This document shows positions 56,762 through 64,000 of a stretch of DNA of 64,000 nt, piece by piece (positions within the stretch are counted from its first letter, which is position 1; every line of letters begins with the position of its first letter). A model generated the notes under the pieces. It was not told the origin of the DNA. It worked only from the letters and a program-made list of their open reading frames with translations, and made no database searches. This DNA comes from Solanum dulcamara (taxonomy: Eukaryota > Streptophyta > Magnoliopsida > Solanales > Solanaceae), in NCBI RefSeq assembly GCF_947179165.1, contig NC_077244.1, forward strand, positions 11,999,449 to 12,063,448. The letters are read 5' to 3'. The position numbers and the translations under genes are program-made.

Positions 56762-59411
56762 TGTAATGACCTTGAGGGTCATTTCTAAAAATTCTTAAGA
56801 AATTATCATTTTACCCCTTACTTTAGTGCCTCCAGTGTTATTTCATCAGTTTGTGTAGTTGGAATTGTTTAAATCTTATTAGATTGTGAATTGTGCAAGT
56901 TCTTGAGTTTTAAGGCTTAAGTGGTTCTATAAGTATATTTTGATACCATCTGGAGTTTCAAGTCTTAGAATAGAATTCCATTGATTCCATCAGTTACGAA
57001 ATATATAAATTGGTCTAGGAGAGTCATTGGAATTAGATTTGGGGTTGATACATGAATTTAAAGTCTTAAGTTGGAAAGTATAGTTTTAAATAAATATGTT
57101 TGACTTTGGTCAATATTTGAGATTCGAGCATCGGATGAGAATTCTGTCAGTTTCATGCATTCGGACATCGAGTTTGGTCTAGTTGAATATTGACTTAGAA
57201 CCTTGGTACCTTAATCATCATTTTGAGTTTTTTGGCCAAAAGTTGAGTTTTTATCCAAAAAGGGGCTTGAGAGGGTAATTTGGTCAAAATGACTTCTTTT
57301 CAAAAATCTGACAATTCCATGCAGTATGGAACGTCAAATTCTATGTAGAAGCATATCTAGTTTATTTTTATTGGACCCCGAATGATTTTTGAAGGTCCAA
57401 TCAAAAGCATTTTTGGACTAGCAATCTGGTATGATCTGGTTTCTGGTGTAGGTCATTTTGTTCTTCGCAATTGAGAAGTGTTCATCGCGATCGCGACCTG
57501 CTCAAAATATATTCTATGCGATTGCGACCTTTCCCATGAGATCGCAATGAGACTTTTCCTAATGCTTTGTGATTGCGAGTGTAAGTGGCTCACAATCACG
57601 ATGAGCAATTCATACCTAAAAAGTGTTATGTCATGAAATCAGTCCCCATTTCCAAAATTCTACCAATTTTATCAATTTGAGCTTTGAGTAGGCAATTTGG
57701 GGTCAATTTCTTAAAGGATTTCGTGTGAGTAAGTCCCTTTTTCAATTCTACATCATTTATTTATGAATTCTTCTTTCTAAACCCTTGAAAACAATCTAGG
57801 TTTTTAAGTGAGAATTATTGGGGGTTTTGCTCTTGAATTTCAATTCGGTTTTCATAGATTTGTACCTAGTTTCTTAGCCTATTTTTATGGGGTTTTCACC
57901 CATAAACTTCCCTTAATGATTAGAACATATTTTTGAAAGAAATTTTTAGATTCGACCTTTTTCGAAATTAATCGATTTTCAGACTATTTTACTTTTAGTT
58001 CTGAAACCTATCAATATGAGTGTCATTGGACTCTTTATGACGTGTGCGTTTCATTCTTGATACTGGATTGTCATTTTGGGCATTAAATTCAAGGCTTATT
58101 CATCCAGTAGAGCATTCAAGTGTCGTTTTGGCAATTGAGTCAGGTTTGGCTATCTTTCTTGGGGCTGAGTTCGGGTAATTAGTCAATTCTATGTTGTAGA
58201 CTTTGGGATAAGGGTTGTAGTATAATTTTAGGATTGTAATTTACTTTGAGATACCCGTCTGGGGGCTAATTTATATTGTGATGCCTGTATGGAGGCTTAT
58301 TTATATTGTGTAGCCCATGTGGGGGCCTTAATTGCTATCTTACCTGTGTTGAGACTATGTAATCCATGAATTAACTGTGTTAGAGATGTGGAAAGGCTAT
58401 TTGACTTGTAAAGCCCGCCTGAGGGGTTGACTTGGGAGTTTTTGAGTATACTTGAGTGGTGAAACATTATCAAAAAAGGGTGAACACTTAATTAGAAGTG
58501 CTTCCTTCCCATTACGTTTTATTGAGGGTGAATATCATGTTTAGGTTAAGTTTTGAGAACTTTGAACCTTGTATTACATATTGAGTTGTATATTGCCTCC
58601 ATGCTTGATGTGTTATGAATGCCTTTATCCTTATTCATATTATCATTGATCATTGGAAAGTTGAGAATTGTGGTAATTCTTTTTGTGAAAGAAAATATGA
58701 CACCTTTGCTATATCCTTGACCATGATTTAGGTGGCAAGCGGAAGAGATATTAGTATCGTGAGACTTTGTCCACAAGCTGGATGGTGAGGTAGTTGATAC
58801 TTTGAGATTGTGATGAGGTATATGGTTTGCGAGACCCTCATGGGTCCTGCTTGGTAGCACAACTCGGTAGATGTATAGACAGATTGTGTGACAGCCTTGA
58901 TCCCACTATACCATCATATCATTGCATCATCTTATTGTATTGCATTGAATTGCATTGATATTTGTGATAATTGACCTATCTGTTTAACTGTGATATTGAA
59001 CTGTACTTATGTGTTTACATTAATGGCGTCGTTCTATATAAATTAGCGGCAATGTGGAAGCATTTCTTAGTTTATTTTATAAGTTTGATTAATTCCTTAT
59101 ACTCATTTGGTTAAACTTACTGAGTACATGTGTACTTTACTCACCCCTACTTTGGTGTCTTTTTGGATACAGATTCTAGGCAGGGTATCTAGTGGGATAG
59201 TTGATCTCTAGCGGATAAATCATCATTGGATCAGTGGTGAGATCTTGGGATTCGGATTGTCGCTCGTTCCATCTTTTATTTCCACTCTTTACTGTATTCG
59301 AAGACTTATATTGTATAATCAAACTTGCAATTATATTAGATGCTTTTAAACTTACGACACCAGGGGGTATGGTATGTGTGCCATCATGACCTCAATTTTT
59401 GAGTCGTGACA
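56762..59411 (+). mobile_element. 3' LTR of G2
   Basis: It begins TGTAATGACCTTGAGGGTC and ends ...TTGAGTCGTGACA (2650 bp). The palindrome cluster lies at 57450-57610, including TCGCGATCGCGA at 57485-57496. It keeps the empty site CTGTTTAACTG for the solo LTR found in the 5' copy. Confidence 0.88.
57485..57496. repeat. Perfect 12-bp palindrome TCGCGATCGCGA
   Basis: It lies in the G2 3' LTR. The 5' LTR copy has decayed to related units such as GATCGCGAAG and ATCGCGATTG near 46980-47010. Confidence 0.9.
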
Positions 59412-59722
59412 TTACTGACAATTGAATAATGTCATAATAACGAATAAGTATCCCATTACAAGGATTAATGACTTGTTCGACCAACTTCAAGGAGCGAATT
59501 ACTTTTTAAAGATTAATCTTCGATCAGGTTATCATCAACTCCGAGTAAGGGAATGTGACATTCCAAAGATGGATTTTAGAACTTAGTATGTTCACTTTGA
59601 ATTTTTGGTTATGTCTTTTGGACTAACAAATCATGCTGCAGCTTTTATAGATTTGATGAATAGAGAGTTCAAGCAATATCTGAATATGTTTGTGATTGTG
59701 TTCTTGATATTTTTGTCTCTTA
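59412..59722 (+). pseudogene. Middle of the G1 reverse transcriptase
   Basis: The reading resumes G1 pol at RQLNN (after TTACTGACAATTG), then [31 protein letters not shown] and [17 protein letters not shown]. It ends in FVIVFL, where three bases of the FIDD motif are lost, so one catalytic aspartate is gone. A stop lies near 59584. It ends at 59722, where another LTR element begins. Confidence 0.85.
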
Positions 59723-61975
59723 TGTTGCACGCACACTAAGCCAAGATAAAAAGTTCAAGTGCTATACATCAAGTCAATACTTTAGAGGTTTGGAAAGAAT
59801 TTGGAATGTAGGCTTGAACTTGAGAACATGCTAAAGTTGAAGTATAAGGAAGAAAGAAGAAAAGAAGGAGAAATCACAAGGTAGCCATACTACTTGATGA
59901 ATTTTTGTGAATTTATCCCAAAAGAAGACAACCAAACTAGGCCCTTACTTCATTAAAGGTAAAATTATAATAGCTAGTATATTTCTTTTCTATCCTAGTA
60001 TAACTAGCACTTTCTTATTATTTTGGAAGGTTGATTTTGCTGAACATGGAAAACTAGATACTCTTTGAGAGTTTTGAGTGCTTTTTGAAGCCTTTAATTG
60101 TGTTTAAGCTTCGAAAGAAGGATTGCTTGGAAATCTAATTCTCTTGAGGTCTTTTTAATAGTGTAGGTGATTGATTTGGATCAATCAATTAAGGTCTTAG
60201 GGTTTACTAAACCCTTTGGTTGCTTTTGATTTCCTCACTTGTGTCTTTCTTTTAACCTTTTATCTTTTGTTTATCTTGTCTCTATGTTCTTCCGCGTTCA
60301 ATATTGTATCAATTGGTATCAAGATCCTAGGTTTAGGTTTGTTGTCACAAATCTAAGTTTAGGAATTTTGATCTATTCCAAAATATGAATAATAAAAAAA
60401 TCATCCAAAATAAATCCAAAAAAAAGTTCCAATTTTTGGTTGTTTGATTTATTGTTTTTGACACTAGATCCTTGTTCCCTAGTATTTTTTGAGCCCAGGT
60501 TTCAAATTTCATTCAATTTAGAATTATAGAATTGGAGTTACCATTAACAGGTTTTGATCTTTTGAAACTTTTTAAATTTTGAAAGTGGATCTTTGATTGA
60601 GGAGGAATTGGAGGTTAATAACCATTGAAGTTTGTTCCCTCAGTCGAGGTAAAGAAAATCTTAAATTTTGAGCCAATTTCGAGTAGATTTGAGGGTGTTG
60701 GCGATTGGTGTGTGTTCTTGAAGAAGAAGACCGAAAGGTAGATTTGATACAATTCTCTCAAGTCAAAGTTGGTCAAAAATATTTTTGGGTCCACTTGTGG
60801 AAAAAAAAATTTAAAAATCAAAATTCAAAAAAAGATTGAATTTCAAAAAAAATAAATTCATGTGGACTGCCATGTCAGCAACAACTTGCCAACGCAGCAG
60901 CCACACAGGTGCCATGTTAGCGACAACTCAATAGCATCTCCTCCAGACGCACCATGTGGCATATGGAGCCCAACTTCAGAGACTCCATTTGCAGATTTTA
61001 GTCTTAATAGGCCAAAAATATTCCTAGTATGGGAAGTTTTTTGGACCTAAATTTGTTTTTCTATGTATCCAAACTTCGTGATTTTTTTTACATATTTTTT
61101 TCTTTGATTTCTCAACTATTTAATAATAATTAATATCTTTAATTATTTGTTACCTAGTTTAATCATCAAATCAATCAATCAAACTCTTTCAAGTGATGAA
61201 CTTCTTTGAAGCTCCAAAATATTTCTAAGTGTCGAAATTTTCTAGTTCTTCTTGTACACTTATTCTCTTTCTATTTCTCAACTACTAACCATCTAATTAT
61301 TTGTTTAATTAGTTTTAAACTAGTTCTTCATATCATTTATTTTATTCCTATAACTAGTTAACAACAAGTAATTCCTTCTAGTTCTTGTTACTTAGTTCTT
61401 GAACCGATTTTTCATCCCATTTTATTCTTCAACTTTCTTACTTATTTTTTATTGAAAGTTCTTGGATCTCATCGCTTATCTTTTAAGTATTCTTTCTCTA
61501 GTCAACAAGAATCAATTCTTGACCTCAAGCAGAGATTGGACCCTTGCAAATTATCAGACTAAATAAGATACAATCATTGGCCAAAGCAATTTGTGAGGCA
61601 AGCAAAGGTACATATTCCTTGAGTGATTGTGAGCTTTACTAACTTATGTGTTGCTTGTTTTGATTGATTGTCATACATACGGTAACAATCGTGAATCATG
61701 TGATATTGAAAGATGACGCAAGAAAGGTACAAGGCATTATAAGGAAACTTTATGTTTCATGGTATGATTGACCCGCGGAGCTGGAACAACTTGTTTTTCC
61801 TAACCTGATTCAACGCTAATATCATACTTTTTTCAATCCTTATTTTGAGCCTAATTTTTCTCGTTCGAAGAAATCGTTGAGGCAATGTTTTAAAAAAAAT
61901 ATGAATGTTTATGGGTGTACCAGTTTCTCTCTTATATTGGATGAATATTGTTATACCAACTCCATCACCCCTCAT
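59723..61975 (+). mobile_element. Third LTR element inserted in G1: LTR, primer site and leader, truncated
   Basis: A probable short LTR runs 59723-60311 (TGTTGCACGCACAC to ATTGTATCA). A primer site, TTGGTATCAAGATCC, follows at 60313-60327. The remaining 1.65 kb is leader-like and AT-rich. It contains two GCCATGT-G-AGC-ACAAC units (near 60868 and 60931) and no recognisable coding region. No second LTR or matching target duplication is seen before G1 resumes. The short LTR suggests a Ty1/copia-type element, but no coding sequence supports that. Confidence 0.55.
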
Positions 61976-62480
61976 GTGTTTGAATGGTTAGGAAACTCAA
62001 GGAACATGAGAAGAATTATCCAACTCATGACTTGGAGTTGGCGGCGGTAGTATTTGCTTTGAAGTTGTGAAGACACTACTTGTATGGTGTCCATGTGGCT
62101 GTTTTCACTGATCACAAGAGTTTGCAATATGTGTTCACTCAAAAGGACTTGAACCTTTGACAAAAGAGATGGTTTGAATTATTGAAAGACTATAACATGA
62201 GTGTTCTATACCATCCGAGTAAGGAAAATATTATTGCCGACGCTCTTAGTAAATTGTCCATAAACAATTTTTCTCATCTTAAGGATGGGAAGAAAGAGCT
62301 AGTTTGAGATGTGCATAGAATAGCCTATTTGGGTGTTTGATTGGTTGATTTTGAGGATGGTGGTATTATTGTGAAAAATGGTTTCGAATCATCTCTTGTG
62401 GTGGATGTAAAGGCAAAGTAAGATAGTGATCCCGCTTTTGTTGAGTTTAAGAAAGCAGTTGCCAAAAAAACCATTGAGAC
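61976..62480 (+). pseudogene. RNase H of G1
   Basis: The reading has KLKEHEKNYPTHDLELAAV (near 61993), TDHKSLQYVFTQKDL (near 62110), LLKDYNMSVLYHPSKENI and ADALSKLSI (near 62240). At least five in-frame stops interrupt it (for example near 62070, 62158 and 62306). Confidence 0.85.
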
Positions 62481-63835
62481 TTTCTCCCAAAGGTGATGGT
62501 GTTTTGAGATATCAATGCCAGTTATGTGTTCTAAATGTTGATGGATTGAAAGATATGATATTTTTCAAAGCTCATAGTTTGTGATATTCTATACACCCCG
62601 GTTCCATAAAAATGTATCATGATTTGAGAAAAGTGTATTGGTGGAATGACATGAAAAGAGATATTGCGTAATTTGTGGCTAAGTGTTCTAACTATCAACA
62701 AGTAAAGGTTGAGCATCAAAAATAGGGAGGTTTGGCTCAAAATATTGAGATTCCTACTTGGAAGTGGAAAGCCTTGAATATGGACTTCATTACTGGTTTG
62801 CCTCGCACTCATAGGCAACATGATTCTATTTGGGTGGTTGTTGACTGAATGACTAAGTCGACTTATTTTCTTCCTATTAAGACTTCTTATACAGCTAAGG
62901 CCTGTGCTAGATTGTATATCCGAGAGTTGGTTAAGCTTCATGGTATTCCATTGTCTATCATCTCAGATCGAGGTACTCCATTTACATCTCAGTTTTAAAG
63001 ATCCTTCTAAAAGGGTCTTGGTACTCAAGTAAAACTTAGTATAATATTTCATCCACAGACGGATGGTCAGGCCTAGTGTACCATTCAGATATTAGAGAAT
63101 ATGTTGAGAGCATGCGGTATTGATTTTAAAGGAAATTGGGATGATCATTTGCCATTGACAGAGTTTACCTATAATAACAATTACCACTTTAGAATTGAGA
63201 TGGCTCTATTTGAGGATTTGTATGGTAAGCGGTGTAGATCCCCTATCAGTTGGTTTGAAGCTGGTGAAGTTGCATTGATAGGACCCGAGTTTATGTTTGA
63301 GGCTATGGTAAAGGCTAGACTCATTAGAAAAAGATTTAAAATGACCCATAGCTGAAAATGTCCTATTCAGATATGAGAAGAAGGGAACTTGAATTTGAGG
63401 TTAATGATTGGATTTACTTGAAAACCTCACCCATGAAGGGTGTGATGCGGTTTGGTAAAAAGGGAAAGCTGAGTCCCCACTATGTTGGGACATATCAGGT
63501 TTTGAGGTAAATTAGTAAGGTGACTTATGTGTTGGATTTGCGTTCTGACTTAGCATCGGTGCATCCGGCATTTCATGTGTCTTTGTTGAGGAAGTTCATT
63601 TGTGATCCTAGATCCATTGTAACTTTGGACAACATTGAAGTTAAAGAGAGTCTTTCATATGAAGAGGTTCTGATTGAGATCTTGGACCGGCAAGATAGAA
63701 AGTTGAGAAACAAGGAAATAGCTTCAGCTAAAGTGTTATAGAGGAACTAAGAGGTTGAGGGTGCTACATGGGAAGCCAAAGTCGATATAATGTCCCAATA
63801 TACTCACCTATTTCCTTCCGTGCCTAGTTGAGGTA
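62481..63835 (+). pseudogene. Integrase and chromodomain-like tail of G1
   Basis: The zinc-binding region is at 62575-62720, with one Cys of the pair changed to Tyr (CSNYQQ). In the core, MDFITGLP (first Asp, near 62780) and SDRGTPF (second Asp, near 62966) are kept. The catalytic Glu expected after GQA is a TAG stop (63074-63076). The C-terminal half (63101-63355) and the tail with DLRSDLASVHPAFHVSLLR and LSYEEVLIEILDRQDRKLRN (63520-63741) are well kept. A TWEAKVD-like end near 63768 and the stop at 63829-63831 finish pol. Confidence 0.85.
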
Positions 63836-64000
63836 TTTAGTTCCTTCATGATCTAGTGAGCCCAAATCATGTGTTTCAGTTGTTCTCATGGTTTCATATG
63901 CATTTGTATTCATGAAATGAGTTCTAAAGTGATGTTTTAGATTTAGGTTAAAGATTTCATGTTTTATGTATTTACGAGATGTTTTGTATTCATGTTGGGC
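63836..64000 (+). other. 3' untranslated region of G1
   Basis: Non-coding sequence after the pol stop. The polypurine tract and 3' LTR are not reached. Confidence 0.6.

Larger units (their letters stand above)
46274..59411 (+). mobile_element. Chromovirus G2, inserted in G1, both LTRs present
   Basis: The parts are 5' LTR (46274-48778 and 51064-51626, split by a solo LTR), primer site, gag, protease, RT, RNase H, integrase, a chromodomain-like tail and 3' LTR (56762-59411). The two LTRs are clearly diverged. In the first 350 bp roughly one site in eight differs by eye, and there are three large length differences, so the insertion is old. The flanks TTCAT (46269-46273) and TTACT (59412-59416) do not form a clean duplication, and the G1 sequence on the two sides is not contiguous. 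Confidence 0.85.
42607..64000 (+). mobile_element. Chromovirus G1, outer element of a nest, 3' end outside the window
   Basis: The order is 5' LTR (42607-44855), primer site (about 44859), gag (45070-46080) and start of protease (to 46273). The inserted element G2 (46274-59411) follows, then the middle of RT (59412-59722), a second insertion (59723 to about 61975), RNase H, integrase and chromodomain-like tail (to 63835), and the 3' untranslated region. Coding sequence is missing at both interruptions: about 750 bp between protease and RT, and about 500 bp between the FIDD motif and RNase H. The 3' LTR lies beyond 64000. Confidence 0.85.

Noticed and set aside
46269..59416. TTCAT/TTACT as the target-site duplication of G2
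   Set aside because: Only three of five bases agree, and the G1 sequence on the two sides is not contiguous.

Overview
This is a eukaryotic nuclear window from a flowering plant, almost certainly a member of the Solanaceae. The evidence is a nine-exon lipoxygenase gene of the solanaceous 9-LOX type, long chromovirus LTR retrotransposons whose primer sites match the plant initiator tRNA-Met, and several MITE families common in that plant family. The species cannot be fixed from the sequence. Only one intact protein-coding gene is visible; the rest is decayed, nested mobile DNA and AT-rich intergenic sequence.

Layout. 1-3988: three LTR pieces, two of them halves of LTRs lying in opposite orientation. 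3989-5780: a reverse-strand chromovirus pol remnant. 5786-13701: a 5'-truncated Athila/Tat-like element (integrase, spacer, an extra plant-transposon-type ORF, polypurine tract, 3' LTR). 13702-18237: an LTR remnant split by a reverse-strand solo LTR (15019-17605, TSD AGTCC). 18238-21957: the region upstream of the lipoxygenase gene, holding four MITEs of three superfamilies. 22088-26028: the lipoxygenase gene, 861 codons, all splice sites GT-AG, all iron ligands present. 28084-29052: a long hairpin MITE. 29448-31623: a reverse-strand solo LTR. 32289-37040: two further MITEs and a recent 512-bp tandem duplication. 36311-42606: LTR-like sequence and a reverse-strand chromovirus (pol plus 3' LTR). 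42607 to the window end: a nest. An outer chromovirus (G1) is broken in the protease by a second chromovirus (G2, 46274-59411), whose 5' LTR is itself broken by a solo LTR (48779-51063, TSD GTTTA). G1 is broken again at the reverse transcriptase motif by a third LTR element (59723 to about 61975).

The lipoxygenase is predicted to be a cytosolic enzyme that makes 9-hydroperoxides from linoleic and linolenic acid. Every retroelement coding block carries stops or frameshifts, and none appears autonomous.

I found no convincing novel multi-gene system. The most unusual signals lie in the LTRs. Each family carries a cluster of short, near-perfect odd-length palindromes upstream of its transcription start, and one palindrome core is shared by an Athila-like and a chromovirus-type element. 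Downstream, several families share a hairpin whose stem changes in a base-paired, compensatory way, next to a splice-donor-like AAGGTATGTG.
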